The position numbers were made by a program, and so were the translations under genes. From Cubamyces lactineus (taxonomy: Eukaryota; Basidiomycota; Agaricomycetes; Polyporales; Polyporaceae): DNA of 64,000 bases. Shown here one piece after another: positions 34,435 to 46,353 of this stretch. Position 1 is the first letter of the stretch. Each line of letters opens with the position of its first letter. The DNA lies in NCBI GenBank assembly GCA_022376465.1, contig JACDTU010000004.1, positions 1,178,001 through 1,242,000 on the forward strand. Reading direction: 5' to 3'. The notes beneath the pieces are model-generated. The model was not told the origin of the DNA. It did not search any database and saw only the letters and a program-made list of their open reading frames with translations.

Positions 34435-36165
34435 ATGTCCTACCAAACGCACCTCTCGGTCCTTGAGCGAAGCGCTTCGCTTTACTCTTCATCTCCAGCG
34501 TTCAAGGTCCCCCGCCTATCGCCTGGCGGCGAGAATGTTGAGGAATGGGTGCCAATTTCGTACCGGCAATTCCTCCATGACGTCGAGCTATCTGCGAGGT
34601 ATTGGACCCGCAAGCTTGCTGGCTATGGTATTCCCCCACGTTCTACCATAGGTGTTTGGTGAGTGCAGACGGCATGACGGCTACCGCAGTGCAGGGAACT
34701 AACGCCAGCTGAGTAGGCTTGGCGGTATGACATACTTGGATGCGCTGCACATCTACGGCATAGCGCGCGCTGGCCACATTCCTCAGCTCGTCTCTCTGCG
34801 GATGCCCAGCCCTGACGTAGTCTATGAGCTTCTCCGTCGCTCAGAGGCCCGTGCTCTCGTCTTTGACGCCTCTTTCGCATCTATCGTGACGAATTGTCCC
34901 GTCCCGGCTGAACTGGCCATCGATGTCCGCACCGTAGACCTCACAGGCGCCCCGCTACCGTCCCTCTGGGTCCCATCCAGTGGCGACGAGATCGTCATGA
35001 TTTACCACACGTCCGGATCCACGTCGGGGAGCCCCAAGCTGGTGCCGTGCACTGCGGCGTGGGTCGATGCCACGGTGTCAAAGGCGGCTCATGTCACTCG
35101 ACCCCGCAACCCCAACAGGCAGGATGTCACCGTCTGGATGTGAGTGTCTTGTTGCGGAGGCAGTTGCGCCGGTAGCTGACTACAGTCCGCAGGGGGAGCA
35201 TGTGCCACATTGGACAGACTTTCATGCTGATGGGCTACCTCCAACACGGGGTGTGCACCATCCAACCGACCACGGTCGCGTTCTCGTCGAACGAGCTGAT
35301 GGACATGGTTCATCGCTGCCGTCTCAACCGCCTCAACCAGTTTGCGACATTCCTCGCTATGCACCTCCGTAATTCTCGCACGAACCCCGCCCTTCTCGCC
35401 GTCCTCAAGCAGCTCGACGAGCTCCTATACTCTGGTCTACCTCTGGCGCCGGAAGAGGAGGCATGGGCATACAGCCACGGTCTCCTCCTGAAGAATCTCT
35501 TCGGCAGCACCGAGTGCGGTGCCATGCTCCTTTCGGTCGGCGGACGGGGGGCGAACGCATCCTACCTTGAACCCATTGCAGGCACGGCGTACGGTTTCTT
35601 CCCCATAGCCTCCACCAGCACGAACAGCACGGAGACTGAGACCGAATACGAAGACGCCAACCAGCGGCTGCTCGAGCTCGTCATTCTCTCTCACTCAGGC
35701 GACTGCCCGCACCCGTCCCTCCGACACGCTGACGGCCACTACCACACCGGTGACCTGTTCATCGAGGTCGCTCCCGGGCGGTACGTTGGGCGGGGCCGTG
35801 ACGACGATTGGATCAAGTCTGAGAACTCGCTCCGCTGCGACACCAAGGCGATCGAGGACAACGTGCGCGCGACCTGCGACGAGCTTGTCGCCGAGTGCGT
35901 CGTCGTCGGGAACGGGCGGCCATCCCCGACGCTGTTCGTTGAGCCGAAGGTACCCGGGGACCCCGAGCTACTCAAGCGCGATATCATCCGCCGCACCCGA
36001 CACTTCCATTCGCGCAGGTATCTCCACGAGCGGATCGTTTCGACCGCCTTCATAGTGGTCGTGCCCAGCAGGACGCTCCCGCGCACTGCGACCAAGGGAA
36101 ACATCCGTCGCCGGGCGGTCGAGGAGAAGTTCAAGGAAGAACTAGATCGGATCTATAGCAGCTAG
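34435..36165 (+). CDS. Stand-alone AMP-binding (ANL superfamily) acyl-adenylating enzyme, copy 1
   Basis: 539 residues from exons 34435-34658, 34717-35139 and 35193-36165. ANL core motifs appear in order: MIYHTSGSTSGSPKLVP (A3 phosphate loop), NLFGSTECGAML (A5), HYHTGDLF (A7), GRGRDDDWIKSENSLRC (A8 hinge) and LPRTATKGNIRRRAVEEK (A10, with the Lys expected to catalyse adenylation). The protein ends right after A10, so there is no carrier-protein, condensation, reductase or thioesterase domain. It should activate a carboxylic acid as acyl-AMP and perhaps an acyl-CoA. The acid is unknown. No peroxisomal or mitochondrial signal is obvious. A close paralog lies inverted at 46354-48094 with introns in the same two places (after the W before LGGMTY, and within the Met codon before GS). 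Confidence 0.85.
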
Positions 36166-36917
36166 GGATTGTACACTCGACTCTGACTCGTGTTTCTGTA
36201 CCCCCTATACCCTCGCCTGCCCCACTTACAGGCGGATAGAGATTGCGCGCAGCCTAGCATCGTTCGACGCTCTTGTACCATTTGTTTATTCAGATTGACT
36301 TATGCTTTGTATTCTTCGAAGTCGCTGTAGAGTAGCACATGTTGACGTTTTCTGGTCGCAATACATCTTGGATAGCTGATCCGTATACGCGCTCTTCTCT
36401 TGTGTGTTATTCGTGTGATAAGGCTCGACTTCTTCAGGTATAAACAAACGCCGTCTGCTATGTGCACCTATAGGCTATCACCAGCTTGGGAAGGGAGCCT
36501 CCATAGTGGCACCACGGCCGGCAGATCCCAGGCACGAACGAAAATTCGCCGGGACCAACTATGTACTCCAGGACGTAGAGTTTGGTCGTGAGCATCAGGA
36601 AGACCTGTTCGTGTCCGTCTTGGCTAGGCTCTCTGGCTTCGGGCCTATAGCTCTCTCTGAGACCAGGGGTAGATACTGTCAGTCGCAAAGACTACAGGCA
36701 TTCCCACCCAGAGTAACGCACCGCATGCTGTCCGAGATACCGTGGTAGCTTCTACGCCGATACCATACAGCGTGCCTTCGATTATTGTACCATCAAGAAC
36801 GCGTGCATTGACACATAGCTTTTCGAACCACGATGAGATGCAGAATGGCCCCGAAAAGCGTCCCGGCTGAACGGACTCGGCAGTGGGAAAGGGAGGGCCT
36901 TGAAGTCCGCCTCGTGG
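36166..36917. other. Intergenic between convergent ANL gene 1 and XRCC2
   Basis: Contains both 3' UTRs. Short frames only (36506-36748, 36458-36688). Nothing else seen. Confidence 0.6.
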
Positions 36918-38206
36918 TCATGGCAGTTCATCGGGGTCAACGAGGACCTCCCGATCTCCTATACGGAATGTGAACTCCCCAATCTCCTCTTCCCCAGGAG
37001 CGCGGACCAAGCCCCGGATCTCGCCCTTCTTCACGAGAACAGACCGCATGTCTTCGTGACGCAACGCATCCCCGAGTGAGAACGTAGCCGGGAACGGGTC
37101 GATGGGGGACGGGTGGAGGGTGATGTGGTAATGGAGAGGTAGTAGAGACTCGGTAAGTCGTGGGCGGCTCCCGCCGCGCGGTGTCACGTTCCCACCTCGA
37201 GGTTGGGAGGACTCCAGGCTAGCCACAGCCTCAGCAGCCCCGTGCGGTTCGAACGGTGCAGGAAATGGGTGGAGGTGCTGTCGGTAGAAGGGGGTCTCAG
37301 GTTCCCCCGTCGCAGATGGTTTCCCGAGGGGGTTGAGGCCCCAGTTAGTCATGAGGATCACAGGGCGGTGGGAAGCACGGAACTTTGCTAGGCTCTTCAG
37401 GACGTGCAGGATGGGATTCGGTGGCGGGTTTCCTCGAGATGAGCCCTGAGCGGCGTCGCGGAGCTGTTCCAGCGTAAAGCGATCACGCCAATAGAATGCG
37501 CTCATGGAGTCAATCGCTAGCAGCCCGATCTCCTGGTTTTGTAGCCGAGGCTCGGTCGCATGATATCGAGGCAGATGGAGAAGGGTGACGGCGAGCTGTG
37601 CGGAGGAAGTCGGCCGGAATACATGCAAGTTTTGCAGGCATTGGGCAGCCAGGTCTTCGAGAGACGTGAGGGAATCGGTGGAACTGTCTTCTCCGAGATA
37701 CCGTCTCAGACAAGACAAGAGCAAATCATGGAACCGGCGTATATTGAACTTTCCCTCGGTGTCGATGAGAATAGCAGCCTTTCCCCAGCCTCCGAGCTCA
37801 GTGTCCAGATGCTTCTCAGGCAAGAGACAGATGATCAGCATGTGGTAGACGAGGTGCGTTTTCCCACTCGCTGCTGGTCCCTGTATCTCGACGACATCGC
37901 CTCTGTTTAGAGGCCAGTCGCGGGAGGCAAGCCGCCTTCTGTTCACCGATGCCAAGTAAGAGTCGAGTGCAGGCACATGAGTCAGACCTGGCGGGGAAGC
38001 TTCGTAGATTTCAGTTTACTGAGTGCTTGCATGACGGCATGCATGCAGTTTCGCTCACTTTCTGCCCTGACGGACGCGAGGAGCTGCTCGCCGTGACGGC
38101 ATGGGTCAAAACGTATCGAGACCTCAGCTAACTCACTCACATTCTGGAGGGACTCTGATTGAATATCTGCGAGGATGGCTGCTGCGCTGAGGCCTGTTTC
38201 GGACAT
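36918..38206 (-). CDS. XRCC2: XRCC2-like Rad51 paralog
   Basis: RecA-type ATPase of homologous recombination, working with other Rad51 paralogs at broken or stalled DNA. Proposed exons are 38206-38137 and 37999-36918, about 383 residues. The N-terminus MSETGLSAAAILADIQSESL is followed by LTHVPALDSYLASVNRRRLA, Walker A GPAASGKTHLVYHML (GxxxxGKT), the XRCC2 signature DTEGKFNIRRFHDLLL, Walker B-like IGLLAIDSMSAFYW and RPVILMTNWGLNP. It is longer than the ~280-residue animal protein because of C-terminal additions (PRGGNVTPRGGSRPR and beyond). The first intron is 137 nt with two overlapping GTGAGT donors. The downstream one keeps phase with the AAG acceptor at 38000. A small extra exon inside is possible. 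Divergent from the coiled-coil gene. Confidence 0.82.
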
Positions 38207-38531
38207 TGAAGGCCTTTGTGGCACTGGCTCGCAGCGCTACTGAGCGTGCAAAGCATGAGACGCGTTCAAGAGGATCGCGGTTGTGGCGTGCGCGGGGTGC
38301 GATGCGCGAACCACGTGGGACAGACGCCCAGGCAGTGATTGTTTCTGTGCAGATCAAGTGGCGGCGGCTACAGACTGACTTAACGACCGTCCTCCCTGTC
38401 CCCCGCTCCCCGCCAGCTCACCTCTTTCTCTCCCTTTCTCATCGGATACAACGACGGCGGGCTGTCTCGAATATCTCCTCTGCTTTCCTCTCCGTCCCGC
38501 TCATCCTCTGTCTCTGTAACGATATCTCATC
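38207..38531. promoter_or_regulatory. Divergent promoter XRCC2 / coiled-coil gene
   Basis: 325 bp between start codons. A long pyrimidine-rich run (CTCTTTCTCTCCCTTTCTC) at about 38421-38440 precedes the plus-strand gene, a common fungal core-promoter feature. No TATA seen. Confidence 0.45.
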
Positions 38532-41103
38532 ATGGCTACCGCCGCGCCTGCACGCGCCACGCCGGCCTCGCGACGATCACCTCCCACTCTTTCGAGCCCC
38601 CCTGCTGCCTCTTCCATTGCCAAAGGCGCAACAGCACGCGCAGCTGCTAATGCGCGTGCTTCGGCTTCCGTCACCTCCCCTGCGCGCAGGGCCTCCATTA
38701 GAGCATCTCAGCCTCCACCTGCTGTGAACGGTGAGACACGCGAATCACTTTCCGCAGCCCTCAAGGCAGAAACAGAACACAAAGAAAAGGTGACCAGCAG
38801 CACCCTTCGTGACTTGTTATGGTCGCTTACACACACACACACAGCTACTCGTACAACTACAAGACAAGGAACAAACCATCACACAACTTACGACCGAAAA
38901 TGACAACCTCACCTCAGCACTACATGCGGCCGAGTCTCGCCTGACAGAGCTCTATGCCGACCAGAATCGAATGGAGGAAGAGATGGCTGCGCGGATGGAA
39001 GTCATCGAGAAACTGCGAACACAAGTCCGCGAGCTTGAGAAAGAGAAGCGCGATATTCAGCGTCGGTACAACGAGCAGGTATGTATCAGTTGATATATCA
39101 AGAGAACAGCTGATTGACGACGCGTTGTACAGACTGCTACGTTTGAGGCCGAACGTCAAGCCTTCTATGACAACGAGCAGCACTTGAAGTCACGCATACA
39201 GTCTCTCACCCAAGCTCGCAAGCAACCTCCACCAATCCTCACATCGCCCTCCGTCGTCTCCGTAGCGGAATCGGAGACAGATGTTGAAGAACAACCTACG
39301 GAAGTCGCGGAGCCTCCGAAGCAGGATATGAACGATCCCGAACAAGAGCCTGCCGAAATGACTGCGCTTCGCTTGGAGCTGTCGACCCTGTCCACGTCAT
39401 ATAACTCGTTGCAGTCGACCCTCGTGCTCCTCCAGACACAGCTTAACGATCTGAAACGCGTCAACAACGAACTGCAAGAAGAAAATGAATCTTACAATAT
39501 CCTTCTTCGGGAGAAGACCCTCAGCGGACAGTTCGATGTGATGCGCATGGGCGGCACGAGTAGTGTACCTACGGAGCCGAGCGATAGCGAGGCTGGGGAC
39601 GAGGACGACGGCCGGGACGCGGAGAGCCTCCGGAGCAGGACGACCGCGAGGAGCACGCTTGACCCGGTTGACGAACGCGCGGAAGAACAGCCCGAGCTCG
39701 ACCCACAATTCCAGGAGGAGCCGCTTGTGCCCGAGCCCCAGGACGAGGATTCGGCCAGGATACCGCGTAGAGGCGGGCGCAGACGAACGACCTCGACGGC
39801 GTCTCGTTCACCTGCACCGCGCGGCGAGTCGCTGGCGAACCTCCCTATCACAGGACCTGGGTTGGATCTCGCTGCCGAGCTCGGTCGTGCAGAGAATAAG
39901 GACCTTTTGGAGGGTCGCACGTCCCTGGAAACCGACCGATCCATCCTCAACCCGAAGGGCAAGAAGGGTCGGAAGAGCGAGACTGCTCGGAAGGTGTCTT
40001 CGATGTCCGAAGGGGCTGCCGGCCTGGAGCCCAGTGGCTCGCTCAACGACATCGAAACACTCAGGAACGAGGTCAAGAGCCTCAAGGACGCGAACAAGGC
40101 CCTCTCCCTATACGCTTCCAAGATCATCGACCGCATCATTTCGCAAGAGGGCTTCGAGCACGTCCTCGCTGTCGACTACGACAAAGTCGCATCCCCTACC
40201 ACCGCTAATGCCACATTCACCACTTTCAGTAACATACCGAAGTCTCCCAACCCTGCCAATGCTCAACCTCCAAAGAAAGGCAGACCTCAGTCGGCGATCT
40301 TTGGGGGCTCTAATCCGGCGGCGTCACCCCCTCAGGAGCGCCTCACTACCTTCGATGATATTCGTGCTGCTAGTGCCGCCAACTCACCCAAGACGAACAG
40401 CCCACCGGCACCATCAGCCTCGACGCGCGCTTCCCGCAGGTCGCTCTCCTTCGACTGGAGCAAGTTCTCCATGTTCGGGGGCAAGGAGGAGAAGAAGCCG
40501 GACGCGCACTTGCGCCCCCTCACGCTCAAGGCTGGCACCAACTCGGTGGTCACGTCCGCACGTAAGCTCGAGACCGAAGAGGACGACGAGGACCGCCGGG
40601 AGCGCGAGCGCCTTCATGCAACCATGAAGCTTATGGGCATTGACAAGCCTGCATCTCCCGCGATGCCGTTGATGGGCAAGAGCTACTCTTCGCCTGCTGG
40701 CGAAGCCGTGCGCACGCCGATTACTGCAAGCACGGTCACGCCCGGTACCGGCGTACCTCCGACTCCGTCGACGTCTTCGCGCTTTTCGTTCTTCCGTCGT
40801 GCAAACTCCGTCACCTCGGAACCGGGCTCTGGGCGTTCGTCATTGCACGGAAGCCCCCACCCTGGTGCTGCTACACCGAACTTGACGCAGGAGGCTCTCG
40901 AGCAGGCAGAGGCCGAAAGCACGCTCGCCGCGCTGGATGCGCACGAGCGGCAGCTGAGCGCCGAGATCGCCAAGGGCTCTCCTGGCGGGTTCACTGAGAT
41001 CGTTCGTCGCAGCGGAGACCGTCGGAGCAGTCGACGAAGTGGAGGGAGCGGGAGCACGGTGTGGAGTGCAGGCATGAGCAAGGGCGAGGGCGAGGATGAT
41101 TGA
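38532..41103 (+). CDS. Large coiled-coil, Ser/Pro-rich protein of unknown function
   Basis: 820 residues from exons 38532-38789, 38845-39078 and 39133-41103. Residues 1-70 are Ala/Ser/Pro-rich. About 75-200 form heptad coiled coil (LLVQLQDKEQTITQLTTEND, MEEEMAARMEVIEKLRTQVR, ELEKEKRDIQRRYNEQ). A second coil follows at 245-305 (MTALRLELSTLSTSYNSLQS, LNDLKRVNNELQEENESYNI, LLREKTLSGQFDVM). A conserved-looking helix occurs later (LRNEVKSLKDANKALSLYAS, KIIDRIISQEGFEHVL), then RRSLSFDWSKFSMFGGKEEK, and low-complexity sequence to the end. The pattern fits cytoskeletal or cell-polarity scaffolds, but I do not recognise a named family with certainty. The intron before exon 2 ends in a (CA)n run. Confidence 0.72.
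38829..38842 (+). repeat. (AC)7 microsatellite at a splice acceptor
   Basis: Seven AC units run directly into the acceptor CACAG of the first intron of the coiled-coil gene. They replace the usual pyrimidine tract, so length changes could affect splicing. Confidence 0.8.
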
Positions 41104-41718
41104 AGTGTATTCATGGATGCTCTGTGTTTCTAGACTGGGGGCCTCGGAAGGTGAGTAGTAGGACCACTGGATTGGATAAGGATTTGAAGCGATAGCCTGG
41201 GAACCACATTTCTCGCATCTTGGAGTTTTCTCGCCCTTTGTGTTCGTCGAATGTCACTATACCATCTTGCGTGTTATACCACTCGCACGCCGCATATGTC
41301 ACGTCATGCCTCTCTATATCTTTTCTCGGTCCTGGGTTCGGGTTATGCATTAGTATGTTTCGTACCAGTTACTTTTTCTTCCATACCCGTATCATACAAC
41401 ATGTCGTACCCTCGGTGTACTGTAAATAATACCATCTCTCGTAACATAATCATTCCGTGCATGCGCTCTCCTGCCCATATTGATGAGCTAGAGTCTTAGT
41501 GAATCCCAAGGTATCCGCGGGTGGGGTGTCGGAACCATCGGTACGAGGGTCTCCGCGGCTACTACTGCCACATCCCCCGCGGGCACAATGGCCGGGGTAA
41601 CAGCGGAAGCTGTCTAAGAGCAGGCTCATGCCGAGGCTTGGAATGAACCCGTCCGCTGCCAAAGCCGTGAGTGTCCGTGGGCCTCGGCAAGGGTCCTGGG
41701 CGCCGCCTGCGGTGCGGC
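41104..41718. other. Intergenic between convergent coiled-coil gene and SLX9
   Basis: Two 3' UTRs. AT-rich around 41330-41450 (relative to the region), compatible with polyadenylation signals. No gene supported. Confidence 0.6.
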
Positions 41719-42630
41719 TTAAGATGTGGCGGGTGGCTCGTGCTTGACAAGCGTATTTTGCGCATGGGTCCTGATGGTCTGGAACGGATTCGCCGCAAAT
41801 TCTCGGGTGGCCAGAATCAGGGGGATGCGCATGCGCTCGAGTTGCCTGTCAGAAAGAGGGATGCGGCGCGTGGCGTGAGTACGTGCGCTCTCTATCGGAC
41901 TGCGATGGCGCGAGGGTGCGGCGCCGGGGGTGGATGGGTACGTACAGCGCGCGTTTCCGTTGGTTTTTGCTCAGCGGTGCGCCCTTGCCCTCGCCTATCT
42001 GCCCGGGCTTGGGTTTCGGCTTGGGTTTGGAGCCCTCGGGTGCGTCGGTCCCGCTCTCATCTGCGATAGAGTTCTTGACGGCGACAGGGATGTCCTCCTC
42101 CACAGCAGAGATCGCGGCCTTGATGTCGCCCATGCCGCCTGCGACCTGCTCCTTTGCTTTGCGTTTCAGGCGACGTTCGTGGGATTTGGAGTAGGGAGAC
42201 CGAGATTGCTCCAGGCCTGCGTGGCGGTCAAAGCTGCGTGAGCGATGGAATGGAGGTAGAAGGTATCAGTGAAATTGGCGACGGACGTTTCAGGAATAGT
42301 TCGTGCTTCAGGGCTTGCTTTTCTTTTTTCTTCAGCGCAGGGCGGGATTCCTCCTCAACTTCCATGTCGGCCAGAATCTCTGGTGCCTGCCGTGCGATAC
42401 GTTACATTCAGATTTTTGTAGGGGATTGACATGACTACAATCACTCACCGTCTTCTCGCTCTGCTCTCCGATCTCTACATGCTCAACCGCGTTATCCTGT
42501 TCGGCAAATTGACGTTTGTGAAGTCTGACGGACTGCTCGTGAGCGCCGCTGCGTCTGCGCTTCTCCTTCGGCTGTCTTGCGATGTTCAGAGAGGAAACGA
42601 GTTACCGTGCATGGATTCATAGCTCACCAT
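41719..42630 (-). CDS. SLX9: Ribosome biogenesis protein Slx9 (FAM207A family)
   Basis: Nucleolar factor that in yeast is part of 90S/pre-40S particles. Exons on the minus strand are 42630-42628, 42571-42449, 42386-42287, 42216-41946 and 41845-41719, 207 residues. The first coding exon is the ATG alone; its intron (56 nt, GTGAGC...GACAG) joins Met to PKEKRRRSGAHEQSVRLHKR. Later blocks are ALKKKEKQALKHELFLKRLE, SRSPYSKSHERRLKRKAKEQ, VAGGMGDIKAAISAV, APLSKNQRKRALQLERMRIP and ILATREFAANPFQTIRTHAQ with an NTLVKHEPPATS end, matching the Slx9 order. An Lys-Pro repeat (KPKPKPKPG) lies in the middle. All five exons keep phase. Without the split start codon no in-frame Met precedes PKEKRRR. Confidence 0.88.
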
Positions 42631-44260
42631 GGTCTCGAATGAGGGTGGGTAGTAGTAGTTGGAGCGCGGCTGAGAAGGAGTCGTGATTGGTGTACTTTGC
42701 TGCACTTAGACGCCGCGGCACAGCATGATTTATTGAAGCGCTCATGCTCATAGAAGCGCGCCATGCCTTCGCTCAAAGTATGATTCCACGATTCTTTTAA
42801 GGCGCGAAAGCACATCTACCCGTACCCTTGTACGGCGGATATCAAGGAGTAGAATTGCCAAGGACGATCTGAAATGCCAGGAAATATCCGGCGATAGAGT
42901 ATCAATAACTCATAACCCCGATGAGAGCCACTCTCCGTGTATATGGCTTGAAGCTGCAGTGGGAAATACTAGTACTTGCGCACAGGATCTTGTCCGCACT
43001 TGAGATGTAAAATAACCACCTCCATCACCGTAGCGGAGCGTGCAGCGAAGACCACAACTGACATCAAGAGGAGAAGCATGGTCGCCAACAGCCTAGCGGT
43101 TCTGTTTCTATAGGTTCTGCACGTGAGACTGTCGGCACGGCGGTCTCACAGGTATCCAGGATGCGAATAGGGTATATTGAACAGGCGATGGGCATTGTAC
43201 GTAGCGCCTGCAGACGTGCCAGTGAGCGTTGGGCGGGACGTATGTAGAACCGATACAAGCGAGCAGGGTCGTCAGTCGCGTCGCGACCCAAGTACTGCAT
43301 CTTCACGACGAGTGGCGGGAGAAGTAGACTTGCGCCGGAATCGCTAGGACGATTGTCAAGGACGCCCCACATACAATAAGAGCCACGAGGGCGATATGCT
43401 AGGAAAGATATTATAAGCTTGAGATCACGTCGTCACAACCCATGACGCGGTGAAGGAAGAGGGGAGAGAATAGAATGGCACATGCATATGGATTGGAGCA
43501 CGTATTTGCCCCTCTCCCTCCTTACTACTAGTAGTGTTGCAGAAGCCTTTCCGCATGAGTTCGTCGTACTAGAGTAGAGTTCAGCCGCTACTAGATACCG
43601 CACTCACGTATAGTGATGGATTGAGCCTCAAGAGCTAAATTAAAGATGTTTGACGAATATGGTGACTGGCAAACATTGTACATCGTCATGCTCCCTATCA
43701 ACCGCTCACATGAGACATCAAGGCAAATTAGAACAAGGTGAAGACATACCATAGATCATGAGAACATGAGGTCCCATGCGATTTGTCTGTCACTTGCAAG
43801 AACAGCAGCAAATGAGCACACAGCTTATTCATAGTCCTGACGCTCTGAGATACAGAGGTTCTTAGCAAGGCCAGTATGGGATGCAAGCGCATTCAGGAGA
43901 GTAAACAAGTACTCTGGGCGCGCCTTGAATGGTGCAAAGATGAGAGCATCTTTCAAATACAGGGCCTCAGCTGGGCTCATAGAGATTCAGATGGTGGTTG
44001 CTTCAAAGTTCAAGTAACCGTAGGACGCCGTGTACTGCACAAGGAAGCGCCCGTATGGCGTCAGCTGAGTCTAACAGATACGCGGTCGCTTGAGCTCAGG
44101 CTGTGGCTGTCTTCTATTCAGCGGCCCTATCTGCTGCTCGGGCTCAGGCCATCGCGGTCCTCTCTTCTTCCACTATCTCCCACCGGGCCAGCCAGGGCCT
44201 ACCGCCCTTCCTTGCAAGCACTAGCACGAACCCCATGGACACGCCCTTTTCTGAAGGTTC
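42631..44260. other. Intergenic, 1.6 kb, divergent SLX9 / transporter
   Basis: Promoters of SLX9 (minus) and the SLC35F5-like gene (plus). A minus-strand frame at 43064-43372 (102 codons) and a hydrophobic stretch in another frame at about 43310-43390 do not combine into a recognisable protein. AT-rich patches around 43600-43800. No gene supported. Confidence 0.5.
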
Positions 44261-45893
44261 ATGATGGACACCGAAACAGCTCTCCCTCGTGCTAGCTCTC
44301 GCAGCAAGTCTCGGCCACGATCCTCCCACCTCGCGAGTCGGAAGAACTACTTGGTTGGCATACTCCTACTCTTGGTAGTCGTCCTGCTTTGGACCACGTC
44401 CAACTTTGTTACCCAGGTCAGACGCACCGCTTATTTCCGTGGCGGGAGGGGGTTGACATTTCCTGTTCAGGACCTTTTCGAGGATGGCTACGAGAAACCG
44501 TTCCTGTGAGCCCTTGCGCGCAGGCTCTGGATTATGCCCAATCTCAGTGCAGAACTTCAGCGTGACCTACCTCAATACGAGCTCGTTTTCGCTCTACCTC
44601 CTACCCTACCTATTCCGCAGGTATTATGGAAGAAAGGATCAGAAAGTCGGTGGACGTGGGTAGGTCATCTAGGCACTTTGCATTTCACCTCTCATGAATC
44701 TGGAACAGTCGCCATGAAGGATACGAGCCACTATTGACTGATGTAGATGCTGCCGACACGCTCGGTGCGACGGTGAGATTAGCGAATGTGCGGCGTGGTC
44801 TCCTGTACTCAGCCTCTTATCGTCCTCGTGTCCGTCTGCAGGGTTTGGAGGCGGCCGACGTTCCGAACAAGAATATGTCAAAGCCTCTGACAACAAGGGA
44901 GACGGCACACCTTGCAGCCGTGTTCTGCTTGTTATGGTTCATCGCAAATTGGACAGTAAACGCGTCCCTCGACTACACCAGTGTGGCTAGCGCCACGATC
45001 CTGTCCAGCATGAGCGGTGAGTTTGTCCCCTTAGACATGTCTAGAAATAGCTTGCTGAGTTCCTGCGCCAGGGTTTTTCACCTTGGGTATCGGACGCATA
45101 TTCCGTGTGGAAAGCCTGACTATCGTGAAGATTGGCGCTGTCATAACTAGGTCTGTGGGCTATCCATCTGGTGACTCGCCTCAGCCTAACCCGATTGTGG
45201 GAGTAGCTTTGTTGGAGTCGTCCTCGTATCGTTATCCGACTCTTCGCAGCCGGAGCCTGCGGGACCTCCAGCGCCAACAGCTGGCATGTCGCATCTGCCA
45301 TCTATGCCTATCATAGGCGACGCTCTGGCTCTCTTCTCCGCTCTATTCTATGCGCTATACGTCACCCTCCTCAAGGTGCGCATCCGGTCCGAAGATCGGA
45401 TTGACATGCAGGTCTTCTTCGGCTTCGTTGGCCTATTCAACATCCTCGCATGCTGGCCGATCGGTGTCCTCCTCCACCTCACCGGGGTCGAGCCATTCGA
45501 GCTGCCGTACTCGCGCAAGGCCGTGATGGCCCTACTAGTAAATGTGCGCGCTCCGTTTGCTTTCCAGTATGTTCGACCCTCTTTCCCTGAGCTGAAGAGG
45601 AATTACAGATGACTATCACCCTCTCGAGCGACTACATCTACGTCATCGCGATGCTCAAGACAACACCGCTCGTTGTCACTGTGGGACTCAGTCTGACGAT
45701 GCCCCTGGCCGTCCTGGGAGATTTCCTACTAGGACGCCCGGCCAAGGCGCAGGTCATGTTGGGCGCAGTGGTGGTTATATTCAGCTTCCTCGCTTTGGGC
45801 TTTGAGGACTCGCGCAATGCGGAAGAGAGGGATCTCATCGCCGGCTCACCTTTAGAACCGGAGCCAGAGCGCTCAGATGTACGTTTAGACTAG
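44261..45893 (+). CDS. SLC35F5/Thi74-like ten-TM drug/metabolite transporter
   Basis: EamA-fold membrane transporter related to animal SLC35F5 and yeast vacuolar YML018C/Thi74. Exons are 44261-44416, 44471-44505, 44561-44659, 44709-44772, 44842-45016, 45072-45150, 45207-45543 and 45609-45893, 409 residues. A basic N-terminus leads to NYLVGILLLLVVVLLWTTSN and FVTQDLFEDGYEKPF. Later come LVTYLNTSSFSLYLLPYLF, HLAAVFCLLWFIANWTVNAS, LDYTSVASATILSSMSGFFT, LGIGRIFRVESLTIVKIGA, GDALALFSALFYALYVTLLK, FFGFVGLFNILACWPIGVLL, MTITLSSDYIYVIAMLK, TTPLVVTVGLSLTMPLAVLG and a dileucine-like acidic tail. The block order is that of the F5 subfamily. The 69-nt intron at 44773-44841 keeps frame if retained. Substrate unknown; a vacuolar location is inferred from family members. 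Confidence 0.85.
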
Positions 45894-46353
45894 TGTTTCA
45901 CGTCGTGGCCTGCGCACGTTTTGGTATCTGTTCTTGGGGTTTCTGCCTCCGCAATGCTGTCCTCTGTTGATTTAGTGATTTGTACACGCCGTGATGGCGT
46001 CAGCTCAAAGATATATGCATTGATCTATTACAGTGCAAGGGAAACGGCGGGATAGCAGCTGGTTGCGAGGATGTCACGAACTCTAGCAGGGGGTGTATAG
46101 GACGGGTCGGGAGCAAATACTGGGGGTTTGTATATCGTAAGAGAGGTGGGAGCAGTAGCAATGATACGGGACCTTTACTGGTACGACTACCCTGTGAAGT
46201 ATATAGCGATACAGCATTCGGGAACAATACGGGATCAAGATGCTTGCAGAAGGGGAGGCTAGGCTATGGGAACGGGCGCGCAGTACGAAATCTGAACGAG
46301 GCGAATAAGATAGGAATAGCTTTAGAAGTACACGGCATGGATGTGAATCCCGT
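45894..46353. other. Intergenic between convergent transporter and ANL gene 2
   Basis: 3' UTRs of both genes. Nothing further seen. Confidence 0.6.

Noticed and set aside
34435..36165. NRPS or NRPS-like reductase gene
   Set aside because: The protein stops immediately after the A10 motif. No carrier domain with an LGxDS-type Ser and no reductase or thioesterase follows, so it is a stand-alone ANL enzyme.
39563..40627. 354-codon plus-strand frame
   Set aside because: Arg/Ser-rich shadow of the coiled-coil gene exon 3, which has clear heptads in its own frame.
43064..43390. Possible small membrane protein on the minus strand
   Set aside because: The hydrophobic stretch and the longest frame are in different frames and no splice arrangement joins them into a recognisable protein.
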